A stretch of 64,000 nt of DNA from Melioribacter roseus (GTDB lineage Bacteria; Bacteroidota; Ignavibacteria; Ignavibacteriales; Melioribacteraceae), in NCBI GenBank assembly GCA_020724265.1, contig DYHH01000012.1, positions 19,037-83,036 of the forward strand, read 5' to 3'. The notes under the pieces were generated by a model. It worked only from the letters and a program-made list of their open reading frames with translations, was not told the DNA's origin and made no database searches. The position numbers were made by a program, and so were the translations under genes. Every line of letters begins with the position of its first letter. Position 1 is the stretch's first letter. Shown here in pieces: positions 26,082 to 36,092 of the stretch.

Positions 26082-27944
26082 CTATTTTATTAATAACATT
26101 TTTCTTGTCTGACTAAAACTACCCGAACTCAATCTATAAAAATAAACTCCGCTTGGTAAACCCGTAGCATCGAATTCAACTTCATATTCACCCGGTTGCA
26201 TTGGTTTGTTGATGAGAGTTTTTATTTCCCGTCCCAATGAATCATATACTTTTAAACTAACATTCTCGATACTTGCTACTTGATACTTGATTCTTGTTGT
26301 TGGGTTGAATGGGTTTGGGTAGTTTTGGGAAAGGGAAAATTTTGTCTGTAAATCCTCTTCGTTTTCAACGGAAACAACTAATGACGTATCACCGTATGCA
26401 ATTCCGTCAATCACGCAACCTTTAAGTGTTGTTTTTCTAACGCCGTAATCCCACCCCTCGTCTTTTTCAATTATTCCAAGACCCTTTGCCAGCACAACAC
26501 CATAATTGTATGTCTCAAAATATTTCAGATGCCTGTTCTCATTAAATATATGCTTATAAGAATCATTTACATGCTCGAAATCTAATGAGATATCAAAAAA
26601 ATAATCAGAAAAAAGTGCTTTGAAAACATCACCCCTCACAGTTGTTAAATCATAGCTTAAAAACTCTTGATTTTCATTTGCTTCGAAAAATTTGTAATAC
26701 ATCCATACTTTAGTTTCAGTTGAATCATACCTCTCAAAGTATTTTTCGCTTTGTTCTTCAATAACGAAATATTTCTGGCCGTTATCAAGCGTTGTATCTC
26801 TGCGAACAACTTTTCTGTACTCGTAATCAAAAGTGTTGTTAGGAGACGAGTCCCAGCCATTTGTTCGATATATCCAAGTATTACCAACTTTCAACGGATA
26901 GAATTGGGCTGGATTAAAATTATCAATAGTTCTGATTATTGTGAGTTCCTCGGTTTCTAAATTAAGTTCATAAATCTTATAATATGTTGAAATGAATAAC
27001 CGGTTTGTTTTAGGTTTTTTATAAAGACCTGTGACTTTAAAATCAAACTCATAAATTGGTTCAAAGTAATTACCATAATCGAGTGATTGATAAACTGTTT
27101 TGCCAGCAGCATAATAAAGTTCGCCAGAACTTGAGTCATCAATACAAAAAATTATTTTACTTGAGGAAGATATTAAATTTGACCAGCTATTCAATTCTCC
27201 TTGGTCATTTGAAATCTTCAATTTATATTCGTTTTCACTCTTTGTAATAGCATAGATATAGAGGCCGTTAATGTCATAGTGAATGTCTGTATTATTGCTA
27301 GTCCAAGTTTCATTTGATACTATTAAATAAGACTCTCCTCTGTCATTAGTTTTTAGTAGTTTGTTTTCATTATTTACTCCGAACATCTGGCTATCATCGT
27401 AAGGATTTACAGAGATTAGTGGAAATTCAACGAATTTATTTGTACTTCCTTGAATCAAACTATCAATACTGGGCCAAGTAAAACCACCATCCGTACTAAT
27501 CATATATCCATCACCGATAGTTGCAAAAACTAAATCCATATTTTGATTAGAGATTTCAATTTCATTGATATAAGAAAACGTCATATAAAAAACGTAATCG
27601 TTGTTGGAGTGACTTATGTAACCAGAGTTGTCATAATAACCTATTTCAACACCGCCGAATAAATAGTCATCTACGGAACTTGGAAAAAACTAAATATCTC
27701 GGATTCGCTGGCCTGTAATAGAATGAGGAGTGGTTTGTATGCCATCATATGCTATGAAGGACTCCTGCGAAACCCTAAGATCTAGTTTGTAATAACTTCT
27801 TTGGTAATCAGAAAAATGTTTTCTATAAACAAGGTGGGTATTACTTAAAGAATCCTCAATTCCGAAAAAATCTAAATAAATATACTCTTGAGCAAATATA
27901 GGCGAAAACATCATTGCTACTATGAGAATCGTCTTTTTCAACAT
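26082..27944 (-). pseudogene. T9SS-exported protein gene with one in-frame amber codon (TAG at 27692-27690)
   Basis: Read from ATG 27944 (signal peptide, cleavage near IFAQ) the frame runs 84 codons, then TAG at 27692-27690, then continues in the same frame without another stop to TAA at 26082. Without the TAG it would be 620 residues. The 107-bp stretch between the pieces encodes plausible sequence (FFPSSVDDYLFGGVEIGYYD), so only one base has changed. Past the stop come a BNR/photosynthesis-assembly-like propeller region (ISTDGGFTW, about residues 85-350), a beta-domain beginning YPLKVGNTWIYR that recurs in the gene at 45087-46067, and a KYQVASIE-type T9SS sorting domain. The ATG at 27584 would lack a signal peptide, so independent expression is unlikely. 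Nonsense mutation, sequencing error or programmed readthrough are the options. SD GGAGA before 27944. Confidence 0.85.
26265..26288 (-). repeat. 7-nt tandem repeat in sorting-domain cassette (copy 3)
   Basis: Identical to the 24-nt core at 22983-23006, in the sorting domain of the amber-interrupted gene. Confidence 0.8.
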
Positions 27945-28123
27945 TACAAGTCTCCAAAGTCTTTATTAACGTACGAATCATTTCTTTAAACTGCAACAGT
28001 CAAATTAGTCTCTATCTATATTTTGAAACTTTTTTTCTTGTCTTGCTGTAATATTGCGGAATCCACTTATTCGGATATATTTATATATTTACTTTAATAG
28101 ATTTGTAAACGAGGTGATATAAA

Positions 28124-30742
28124 ATGTCATTCAATTTTAACAAGTTTACTGTGAAGGCACAGGAAACTGTTCAAAACGCGGTTGAGATTGCGCAAAATTA
28201 TAACAACCAAGTCGTTGAACCAGAACATATATTGGCTGCAATGCTGCAGGATTCCGATAATGTTGCTGTCTCACTCTTGCAAAAAGCAGGGGCAAACTTA
28301 AACCAACTTAAAATAAAAGTAACCGGAATAATTGAAAACTTTCCTGAAGTAACCGGTGCGGGAGTCGGTAATCAGCAGCTTTCTCAAAATACTGCACGAC
28401 TTTTTGATGCTGCTGCCAAGGAAGCAAAAAATCTAAAAGATGAATACATATCATCAGAACATATTTTACTCGCGTTATCTGAAGAAAAAGGAAAAGCCGG
28501 GTCGCTTCTTAACGATAACGGAATAAACAAAAATGTTTTACTCAATGCTTTAAAAGATATAAGAGGTAATCAAAGAGTAACATCTCAGAATCCCGAAGAC
28601 ACTTATCAATCATTAAAAAAATATGGGCGCGACTTAAATGAACTTGCAAGAAGCGGGAAACTCGATCCCGTAATCGGGAGAGATGAAGAAATTAGAAGAG
28701 TGCTTCAAGTTTTATCACGAAGAACTAAGAACAATCCGGTGTTAATCGGTGAACCCGGTGTCGGTAAAACCGCAATTGCCGAAGGACTTTCACATAGAAT
28801 AATTTCCGGTGATGTACCTGAATCACTTAAAACAAAAACAATCGTTGCGCTTGATATGGGTGCGCTTGTTGCCGGGACACAATTTCGCGGACAGTTTGAA
28901 GAACGAGTAAAAGCGGTCGTTAAAGAAGTTCAAGATTCCAACGGAGAAATAATTTTATTTATTGATGAACTTCATTTGTTAGTTGGTGCAGGAAAAACCG
29001 AAGGCGCCATGGATGCCGCAAACATATTAAAACCTGCGCTTGCAAGAGGTGAACTTCACGCAATCGGTGCAACAACTTTAAAAGAATATAAAAAGTATAT
29101 AGAAAAAGATGCCGCACTCGAAAGAAGATTTCAACCGGTGATGGTTGAAGAACCTAACGAGGAGGATGCAATTTCAATTTTACGCGGATTGAAAGAACGT
29201 TATGAAGTTCATCATGGTGTACGAATTACCGACGGAGCAATTGTAGCGGCAGTTCAACTTTCTAATAGATATATAACCGACAGATTTCTTCCCGACAAAG
29301 CAATTGATTTGATTGACGAAGCCGCTTCCAAACTAAGAATCGAAATCGATTCGATGCCGGAAGAGCTTGATGTGATAGAAAGAAAAATTCGTCAGCTTGA
29401 AGTTGAAAAAGAAGCTTTGAAAAGGGAAAGCGACAGCGAATCAAAATCCAGACTTGACGAAATCAAAAAAGAGTTAAGTAATCTAGAAGAAGAAAGAAAC
29501 AGCTTGAAAAGTCATTGGCAATTAGAGCGGGATAAAATTCAGTCGATTCGTAAAATGAAAAGTGATATAGAAAACACTAAACTTGAAGCCGAACGATACG
29601 AACGCGAAGGAAATCTGGCAAAAGTTGCCGAGCTTCGTTATGGAGTTATAAATGATTTACAAAAGAAACTCGAAAATGAAACACTATCGCTTGCGGAATT
29701 TCAAAAAGATAAGAAAATGTTGAAAGAAGAAGTTGAAGCTGAGGATATAGCCGAAGTTGTAGCAAAGTGGACTGGCATTCCGGTAAGCAGAATGCTGGAA
29801 AGTGAACGCAGCAAATTGCTAAGAATGGAAGATGAATTACATAAAAGAGTAATCGGACAAGAAGCAGCAGTTGAAGCTGTATCGAATGCAATAAGAAGAT
29901 CACGAGCGGGAATGCAGGATGCTAATCGTCCGATCGGTTCGTTTATTTTTATCGGAACAACCGGCGTAGGTAAAACTGAATTAGCCAGAGCACTTGCCGA
30001 ATTTTTATTCAACGATGAACATGCAATGGTACGGATTGATATGTCCGAGTACATGGAAAAGTTTTCCGTATCAAGATTAATCGGTGCCCCTCCGGGATAT
30101 GTCGGTTATGAAGAAGGAGGACAATTAACAGAAGCCGTAAGAAGAAGACCGTATTCGGTTTTACTTCTTGATGAAATTGAAAAAGCTCATCCCGAAGTTT
30201 TTAATGTTCTTCTTCAATTGCTTGACGAAGGAAGATTAACCGATAATCAAGGTAGAACAGTTGATTTTAAGAATACGATAATCATAATGACATCAAACAT
30301 CGGTTCGCATTTAATTCAAGAAAAAGTAATGAATGTTAATGAAGAGAATATTGATTACGTAATGGGTGATCTTAAATCACAGCTAAGTGAATTACTAAGA
30401 AACACTATTCGTCCCGAGTTCTTAAATAGAATTGATGAAATTGTTCTCTTCAAACCATTGTTGAAATCAGAGTTGAAAAAAATCATAGATATTCAGCTGA
30501 CACGTGTTGCTAAAATGCTCGAAGATAAAAACATCAGCATGGAAGTAAAAGAAGAAGTGAAAGAGTTCATAATTAATCTTGGTTATGATGTAACTTATGG
30601 AGCCCGTCCGTTGAAACGAACTATACAAAAGTATATAACAAATCCGCTTGCTACTGAATTATTGATGAATAATTTTTCTTCAGGTGATACTATTGTTATA
30701 AGTTATGAAGGAAACGGAAGGGTTTTATTTAATAAGAAATGA
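28124..30742 (+). CDS. clpB: ATP-dependent disaggregase ClpB
   Basis: 872 residues, normal ClpB length. N-terminal Clp-N repeats (about 1-145), first AAA+ module with Walker A GEPGVGKT (209-216) and Walker B LFIDELH, the middle coiled-coil M-domain (about 405-530) that separates ClpB from ClpA/ClpC, second AAA+ module with Walker A GTTGVGKT (about 611-618) and Walker [10 protein letters not shown], and the C-terminal D2-small domain. Works with DnaK in resolubilising aggregates in the cytoplasm. A GAGGTGAT SD precedes the ATG. No CIRCE-type inverted repeat is visible upstream, so HrcA control is not supported here. Confidence 0.97.
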   Translation: MSFNFNKFTVKAQETVQNAVEIAQNYNNQVVEPEHILAAMLQDSDNVAVSLLQKAGANLNQLKIKVTGIIENFPEVTGAGVGNQQLSQNTARLFDAAAKEAKNLKDEYISSEHILLALSEEKGKAGSLLNDNGINKNVLLNALKDIRGNQRVTSQNPEDTYQSLKKYGRDLNELARSGKLDPVIGRDEEIRRVLQVLSRRTKNNPVLIGEPGVGKTAIAEGLSHRIISGDVPESLKTKTIVALDMGALVAGTQFRGQFEERVKAVVKEVQDSNGEIILFIDELHLLVGAGKTEGAMDAANILKPALARGELHAIGATTLKEYKKYIEKDAALERRFQPVMVEEPNEEDAISILRGLKERYEVHHGVRITDGAIVAAVQLSNRYITDRFLPDKAIDLIDEAASKLRIEIDSMPEELDVIERKIRQLEVEKEALKRESDSESKSRLDEIKKELSNLEEERNSLKSHWQLERDKIQSIRKMKSDIENTKLEAERYEREGNLAKVAELRYGVINDLQKKLENETLSLAEFQKDKKMLKEEVEAEDIAEVVAKWTGIPVSRMLESERSKLLRMEDELHKRVIGQEAAVEAVSNAIRRSRAGMQDANRPIGSFIFIGTTGVGKTELARALAEFLFNDEHAMVRIDMSEYMEKFSVSRLIGAPPGYVGYEEGGQLTEAVRRRPYSVLLLDEIEKAHPEVFNVLLQLLDEGRLTDNQGRTVDFKNTIIIMTSNIGSHLIQEKVMNVNEENIDYVMGDLKSQLSELLRNTIRPEFLNRIDEIVLFKPLLKSELKKIIDIQLTRVAKMLEDKNISMEVKEEVKEFIINLGYDVTYGARPLKRTIQKYITNPLATELLMNNFSSGDTIVISYEGNGRVLFNKK

Positions 30743-30752
30743 ATTTAAAACC

Positions 30753-30788
30753 AAACCCCGGGATTTTTTTTGTAAATCCCGGTGGTTT
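30753..30788. terminator. Hairpin terminator after clpB
   Basis: Stem CCGGGATTT (30758-30766) with AAATCCCGG (30774-30782), extended after a 1-nt bulge by AAACC/GGTTT. It lies between the convergent ends of clpB (30742) and the beta-barrel gene (30794), and can terminate both. Confidence 0.7.
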
Positions 30789-30793
30789 ATTTG

Positions 30794-31324
30794 TTATAAT
30801 TTAAAATCAACGCCCACATCAAACGCACTGTAGCTGTAAGAACCGAAACCAAATCTGCCCGTGATAGCCATTGTCGGAGAAATCCAATAACGCATACCTG
30901 CATGTAGACCAACCCAGAACCCGCCGTATGATGGTTCGTGGTACCATTGGCTTTGCGGACCTTTGTAGTCAACAGACCCAATGTCAAAGGCGATAAGTAA
31001 TCCCAACCAAGGATCTAATTTTTTGTTATCTAAATTAAAATGATAGTTGCCTTGTGCACCGATTAACAAATCGGAATATGACCACCATCCTGCATCATAA
31101 GTATAGTAACGCATAATTCCACCGACACCAATTTTGCCTATATCCTTTAATTCCATACCATACTCATAATTCGCTCCAAATATTACCGAACTACCATGAA
31201 AATAAAATCCTAACGATGGACCTAAATGATGTTTACCTACTTCAAATTGTGCATTGTTTGTTATTGGAAATAATAATAACAAAAGAATTGCCGTACCAAT
31301 GAACCTGTAAAAAGAATTAATCAT
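30794..31324 (-). CDS. Outer-membrane beta-barrel protein, unknown
   Basis: 176 residues with a signal peptide (cleavage near NNAQ, about residue 25). The mature part alternates hydrophobic and polar residues in short Gly/aromatic-rich strands (GPSLGFYFHGS, FGANYEYGMEL, GGFWVGLHAGMRYWI) and ends in DVGVDFKL; the aromatic-rich final strand fits an outer-membrane barrel of about eight strands. No family assigned. SD CGGAG upstream. Alone between clpB and the kynureninase operon. Confidence 0.7.
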   Translation of the reverse strand: MINSFYRFIGTAILLLLLFPITNNAQFEVGKHHLGPSLGFYFHGSSVIFGANYEYGMELKDIGKIGVGGIMRYYTYDAGWWSYSDLLIGAQGNYHFNLDNKKLDPWLGLLIAFDIGSVDYKGPQSQWYHEPSYGGFWVGLHAGMRYWISPTMAITGRFGFGSYSYSAFDVGVDFKL

Positions 31325-31453
31325 CTTTACTCCGCTTTGTGTTAATTGACTAAGATTATATTTGTAATATTAATAAATTGGAAAAGATTATTTTATATAA
31401 ATCGAATGAGTTGTGATGTGGTCAACATTAAAAGAATACAATAAGACTATATA

Positions 31454-32734
31454 TCAGGTTACAACGCTTTTTATTTCCTGGTATTTTTGATATTCTTTTG
31501 TTAGAACTATTTCTTCAATTCTATTTACGGTATGCCAAAGTTCTTCGAATGTTGTATAGAGAGGGCTTAGTCCTAAACGAATATTATCCGGTTCTCTAAA
31601 ATCGGGAATTACAACTATATTATTTTTTTCGTCTGTCATTGCTTTAACAATCTTAAATGCCTCCGGGTGTCTTATAGAAATATGTGAACCTCTAAAGTTT
31701 TCATCAAGGGGAGATCCGATTTTAAACTCAAGAGGTAATAAAATATTACTTATCAAGAAGATCAGGTACTCGGTTAGTTTAATGCTTTTGAATCGGATGT
31801 TTTCTATTCCGGCATCCAATATTAAATCTATACTTGAATCAATAGCGGATAGAGAAACAATTGGAGGTGTTCCAGTAAGAAATTTTTTAATTCCTTCAGA
31901 AGCACTGTATTCTAAATTAAATTCGAATGGACTGCTGTCGCCAAACCACCCCGAAATAGAAGGATTCAGTTTATCTTGAAGATCTTTCCTAACATAAATA
32001 AAAGCAGGCGCACCCGGACCCCCGTTTAAGTATTTGTATGTACAACCAATTGCCATGTCTACATTTGATTTGTTTAGATCAATATCAACAACTCCCACAG
32101 AGTGACTTAAATCCCATAGCATTAATGTGTCTGAATCATGTGCCAATTTTGTTATTCTTTCCATGTCGTAAAGAAAGGCGCTTTTAAAACAAGCATGAGA
32201 CAATGTTAATAGAGCAGTCTCGGAATTTATTGCCATGTTTATGTTTTCCGAATCAATTGTTATTCCATCATTACTTTTAACAATTACAAGGTTATGATCT
32301 TTTTGTAATTGCTTTATAATTCCTTGAATAACATAAAGATCGGAAGGGAAATTAAACTCATCGCTGACAATTGTTTTTCTTTCGCGGTTATATTGTAAGG
32401 CTGCCAAAACAAGTTTATATAAATTGATGGATGTTGAATCGGCAATTATAACTTCATCTTCTTGAGCTCCTATAATCTTGGCAATTTTGGCTCCGACTTT
32501 GCTTGGCAAATCATACCAGCCTTCGTTCCAGTTTCTAACTAACCTTTCACCCCATTGTTTATTAACTACTTGGTTTAGGTTGGATTGAGTTTTCAGCGGT
32601 AATCGTCCAAGTGAGTTTCCGTTAAGATAAATTGTTTTTTCTTCGGTAATTACAAACTCACCTCTAAAACTTTTTAGAGGATCATCCGCGTCAAGTTTTT
32701 TGGCAAGGGAAATATCTTTCGAATGAAATTTCAT
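31454..32734 (-). CDS. kynU: Kynureninase
   Basis: 426 residues. PLP enzyme that cleaves kynurenine to anthranilate and alanine. Visible: SLGRLPL near the N-terminus, DSTSIN (99-104), D208 and H211 (WDLSHS), and the PLP Lys K234 in CTYKYLNGGPGAP. Full family length. It is the last gene of a three-gene overlapping operon (4-nt overlap with the SGNH hydrolase). No other kynurenine-pathway gene is visible in the window. Confidence 0.93.
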   Translation of the reverse strand: MKFHSKDISLAKKLDADDPLKSFRGEFVITEEKTIYLNGNSLGRLPLKTQSNLNQVVNKQWGERLVRNWNEGWYDLPSKVGAKIAKIIGAQEDEVIIADSTSINLYKLVLAALQYNRERKTIVSDEFNFPSDLYVIQGIIKQLQKDHNLVIVKSNDGITIDSENINMAINSETALLTLSHACFKSAFLYDMERITKLAHDSDTLMLWDLSHSVGVVDIDLNKSNVDMAIGCTYKYLNGGPGAPAFIYVRKDLQDKLNPSISGWFGDSSPFEFNLEYSASEGIKKFLTGTPPIVSLSAIDSSIDLILDAGIENIRFKSIKLTEYLIFLISNILLPLEFKIGSPLDENFRGSHISIRHPEAFKIVKAMTDEKNNIVVIPDFREPDNIRLGLSPLYTTFEELWHTVNRIEEIVLTKEYQKYQEIKSVVT

Positions 32735-33420
32735 TGTTTTTTCTTATTCATAATTATTGTTTCGCAAATAGGGAAAATTCTTTCAACCCATAACGAATAC
32801 ATTTTGCCGGAAGGATGCAGCCCGTCATCAGCCAGAAGAGCTTCATCATCTTGTGCTTTTTTTGAAATGTCGGTTATATAAATGTAACGCGCACCGGCTT
32901 TTTCCGTCTCTTCTTTTTTTATTGAATTATACAAATCAATTTCTTCAGAAACTATTTCTTTATCTCTTCCTTTGCTAATTGCAAAAGGAGTAACACCCCA
33001 ATCAGGTATTGATACTACAATTACATTTTTAATAGAATGTGTATAGCCCGCAACCCTATTTAATAATTTTACAAACTCCTTTCTATAGTTTTCAACATCT
33101 CTTCCGCGGTATTGATTGTTTACGCCAATAAGAAGAGTAACAAAATCGAATTTACCGATAGGTTCTTTTTCATCGAGAGCAACGGAAAGTTCATCGGTTG
33201 TCCAACCGGTTTTTGCTATTATTCGTGGAGTGTCAACTTCATAACCATGTTCGTTCAACAATGACGCTAACCGAATAGGGAAACGTTCAGTTTCTAAAAC
33301 TCCTTCGCCTATTGTATATGAATCACCGAGGGCAAGATAAGTAAATTTATTTGATGTTTGAGAGAATACCATTATCGTTAATATAGGTATAATCAAAAGG
33401 AAAGTATTTATAGACTTCAC
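32731..33420 (-). CDS. Exported SGNH/GDSL hydrolase
   Basis: 229 residues with a signal peptide (1-20). SGNH blocks: GDSYT (catalytic S34), the GVNN block (Asn), and DDGLHPSG (D199, H202). Esterase or lipase-like; substrate unknown. Overlaps its upstream VOC gene and the downstream kynureninase by 4 nt each, so translation is coupled. The protein is periplasmic while kynureninase is cytoplasmic, so they share transcription rather than location. Confidence 0.88.
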   Translation of the reverse strand: MKSINTFLLIIPILTIMVFSQTSNKFTYLALGDSYTIGEGVLETERFPIRLASLLNEHGYEVDTPRIIAKTGWTTDELSVALDEKEPIGKFDFVTLLIGVNNQYRGRDVENYRKEFVKLLNRVAGYTHSIKNVIVVSIPDWGVTPFAISKGRDKEIVSEEIDLYNSIKKEETEKAGARYIYITDISKKAQDDEALLADDGLHPSGKMYSLWVERIFPICETIIMNKKKQ

Positions 33421-33911
33421 TTTGTTGTTTTTCCTTCATAGAGATTTTCAAATGTAACATCAACAGGTTCCCAAAGTTCAATTTTATTCCCGTCGAGATC
33501 CATTATATGAACAAACTTTCCGTATTCGTAAGTTTCGATTGTATCCAAAATAGTTACGCCATTTGCTTTTAGTTGCTCAACTAAATTTTCAATATTTACT
33601 ACACGGTAATTTATCATAAAATCTTTTTCGGATGGCTCAAAGTATTTTGTCTGTTTATTAAACGGACTCCATTGTAGATATGCAATGTTTTTGGAATCGG
33701 ATTCTCTAAACTCAAACATTGAGCCGTAATCATTAGGCGCTAAGCCGAGATTTTTATAATACCACTCTCTTGTTTGTTGTGGATTTTCGGTTTTGAAAAA
33801 TATTCCGCCTATGCCGGTTACTCTTCCTTTCTCATTTTGTCCGGTTTGTGCAATACTTATAAATACTAATAGAGTTATTAGCAAAAGAAGTACTCGGTTG
33901 GTCTTTGACAT
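33417..33911 (-). CDS. Exported VOC-superfamily (glyoxalase-like) protein
   Basis: 164 residues. Signal peptide (1-22, cleavage near IAQ), then one betaalphabetabetabeta unit pair of the vicinal-oxygen-chelate fold: GIGGIFFKTENPQQTREWYYKNLGL at the start of the first and FVHIMDLDGNKIELWEP at the end of the second. VOC proteins bind a metal and act on glyoxal, bleomycin or dioxygenase substrates; a secreted one is unusual. First gene of the operon with the SGNH hydrolase and kynU. SD AGAGGAA. Confidence 0.85.
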   Translation of the reverse strand: MSKTNRVLLLLITLLVFISIAQTGQNEKGRVTGIGGIFFKTENPQQTREWYYKNLGLAPNDYGSMFEFRESDSKNIAYLQWSPFNKQTKYFEPSEKDFMINYRVVNIENLVEQLKANGVTILDTIETYEYGKFVHIMDLDGNKIELWEPVDVTFENLYEGKTTK

Positions 33912-34292
33912 ATTATTCCTCTGTATTATTAATCATTCGGAAAAATATGAATAGATGAGTAAACCATCAATGAAATTTAATAACAGGAGTTACCCCCAAA
34001 TTCTAAGAACAGTTATTTCGACAATTTATCATTAGCGTATCCACGGCAAAAAAAGGGACTCGTTTAATGTGCTGTGTTTTTATTCGCTCAATCCAAAGGT
34101 AAAAGCGTAAGCCGGTAGTGCGCGAATAAATACAATATTGTTATACTACATATAGTTAATTTTTCCATTAGTAAATGTGTTATAAACTAAACAACTTAGA
34201 TGAATACTCAATTAAATTTCGGGAGAACTCCTGAATTTAATAAAAGTGATGCAGGGGATACTTATATATTAAGCACCCCCCACGTAAATTTA
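33912..34292. other. Intergenic region, no gene seen
   Basis: 381 bp between convergent-type flanks (VOC operon start and the end of a T9SS gene). Inverted segments TTTATTCGC (34079-34087) and GCGAATAAA (34122-34130) could form a loose hairpin, and CGGGAG...CTCCTG lies at 34220-34233. No coding frame is convincing. Confidence 0.5.
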
Positions 34293-35249
34293 TTATTTCA
34301 GCAGTATCATTTGCTTTGTTTCAATCATTTGATCCGACTTGAGCTGGTATATATAAACGCCGGATGCAACATTTTGACCAAACTGATTTTTACCGTTCCA
34401 GACAACTTGATGTTGCCCGGAACTCAATGGGCGGTCTAGTAGAATTTTTACCAACTCACCCGTAGAGCTGTATATTTTCAATACAACATCGGATAGTTTC
34501 GGTATTTCAAACTTTATTGTTGTACTGGGATTAAAAGGGTTCGGATAGTTTTGACCAAGGCTAAAAGTTAATTTCAAATCATCAATTACATTTGTAGGGT
34601 CAACTATTGTAAATACATTATCGCTTTGATCAAAGGCGTTGCTTCCATTATCACTTACCCTAACTAAACACTCGTTAGAAGAAATGTTCGGGACGGTCCA
34701 TAAATAGCTCCCATTCGAGGATGTAGAACCAATTACCTCGGACCAACTTCCCCCGTTATCCGAAGTGAATTCGATGGTAACATTATCAACAAGATTGCTT
34801 GCCCAGGTTATTTCGGTTTGCTGATCTGGCTCAAAAGATTCTCCGCCATTTGGAGATAAAACAATAATTGCCTCAACCGGGAAACTATTAGGATCTCCCG
34901 GGTTTGTAACAAACGCAGGATGACCGGGAAGAGGATTACCGGGTCGCCATTCGCCATTTGGGTCTTGAAGTTCTTCACCGTTTGTGAATCCATCACCATC
35001 AGAATCAAGAGCTGCAAGTTCGGGACCCCATTGAACATTCCCCGATGGACCGGGAACAGTAAGAAAATTATTTTCAACTTCCGTTCCGAAAGCATTTCTT
35101 GCTCCGCCACCGGCGGGATTAAAATGGCAGTTAGAGCAAGTGTTTATATTTCCGTGTGGTATTTGATTTACTCTAAAAGATTGAGCAATAACAACGACGG
35201 CAACTAAAGCTAAAAGGACAAGAGTAAATTTGGAGTTTTTGCTTTTCAT
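34293..35249 (-). CDS. T9SS-exported protein with CxxCH (temptin-like) domain
   Basis: 318 residues. Signal peptide (1-23). A short domain with C38-x-x-C41-H42 in NTCSNCHFNPAGGGARNAFG (about 36-55), then a calcium-binding-type repeat LDSDGDGFTNGEE (about 82-94), a fibronectin-like module (about 128-215) and a T9SS type A sorting domain (NYPNPFNPST, about 236-318). The IPHGN...CxxCH...NPxGGGxRNxFG pattern resembles the temptin Cys/Cys domain, where the pair is a disulfide. The motif also fits heme c attachment; with a single site and no usual c-type context I prefer the disulfide reading. SD GGAGG. Confidence 0.85.
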   Translation of the reverse strand: MKSKNSKFTLVLLALVAVVVIAQSFRVNQIPHGNINTCSNCHFNPAGGGARNAFGTEVENNFLTVPGPSGNVQWGPELAALDSDGDGFTNGEELQDPNGEWRPGNPLPGHPAFVTNPGDPNSFPVEAIIVLSPNGGESFEPDQQTEITWASNLVDNVTIEFTSDNGGSWSEVIGSTSSNGSYLWTVPNISSNECLVRVSDNGSNAFDQSDNVFTIVDPTNVIDDLKLTFSLGQNYPNPFNPSTTIKFEIPKLSDVVLKIYSSTGELVKILLDRPLSSGQHQVVWNGKNQFGQNVASGVYIYQLKSDQMIETKQMILLK

Positions 35250-35450
35250 ATTGACCTCCTCTATTTATACTTATACCGGTAAAATAATTGAGCTGAAGCA
35301 TTTATAAATCAGGCAAAAAACACCCGGTGTCCCAATATCGCAATTAATTACTTTAAAAAGTATGTACTTAGTGCAGTTAAATAAAAAAACAGATAAAAAT
35401 TGGTGAGTGATTTTTACATATTCGAACAAAAGAAAAAAATCAACGATGAA

Positions 35451-35942
35451 TTAGTATCTATCGTCGTCATCAAAGTAATTGTCCTCAAAATCATCTAAGT
35501 CATCATCTTCAAACATGTCGTCATCTATTGCATCGTCATAATCATCGTCATCGGAAAAATTTTTATCGAGGTTTTTTGCTTCCGGTATATAATATTCCTC
35601 CCGGGGAACGGAATCTTCAATTCTATCTAATGTTAAGTCAAGTAATTCTTCGCTTAATTCTTCAACGATAACGCCGTTGTCGGGTTCATTGTTTCCCGAA
35701 TAATTTTCAGCCGCTGTTTCGCTATCTTCCCATAAATCCATGAGATCACTTTTTTTTAATTTTTGAACCCACTCAACAATTATTTCTTTTACTTGGTTTA
35801 TAAGATTATTGTCCCATGTTCCTTCTTCTGTTAATTGCTCGCTCATTAAACTCCAATAAGTTTTTTTCTTGTCGTTAGTATGCACTTGCTTTTTTAACAA
35901 TGATACTATTTCATTGGTAGCTTTGCTGATAGTTATCGCCAT
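35451..35942 (-). CDS. Asp-rich hypothetical protein
   Basis: 163 residues, no signal peptide or TM helix. The N-terminal ~110 residues look helical and mixed. The final third is extremely acidic, with runs of four Asp and DDD, ending DDDDRY. This resembles disordered acidic tails that bind basic proteins or metal ions. No family recognised. SD CGGAG upstream. Confidence 0.7.
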   Translation of the reverse strand: MAITISKATNEIVSLLKKQVHTNDKKKTYWSLMSEQLTEEGTWDNNLINQVKEIIVEWVQKLKKSDLMDLWEDSETAAENYSGNNEPDNGVIVEELSEELLDLTLDRIEDSVPREEYYIPEAKNLDKNFSDDDDYDDAIDDDMFEDDDLDDFEDNYFDDDDRY

Positions 35943-36092
35943 CTTAATTCTCCGATAAATAAATTATTTCTTCTGTAATAAGTTAGTAAAAGGAAATAAA
36001 AAAAATATTGGAAAAAATTTTTCTGATGAAAAATTTTTATATGTACAAAGATTTGTAATTATGAATTAATTTTTATAGAATCTTTGAAAGGA

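Noticed and set aside
26082..27584. Separate downstream gene starting at ATG 27584
   Set aside because: It lacks a signal peptide although it carries a sorting domain, and the preceding frame is continuous apart from one TAG.
27945..28123. CIRCE or other heat-shock operator upstream of clpB
   Set aside because: No TTAGCACTC-N9-GAGTGCTAA-like dyad is present in the 179 bp.
34200..34439. Plus-strand frame at the end of the T9SS gene
   Set aside because: It is mostly antisense to the conserved sorting domain and has no SD or motif.
34293..35249. Calling the gene a c-type cytochrome because of CxxCH
   Set aside because: There is a single site, no distal axial ligand pattern is evident, and the flanking Gly-rich sequence fits a temptin-type disulfide domain. 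Kept as an open question in the findings.
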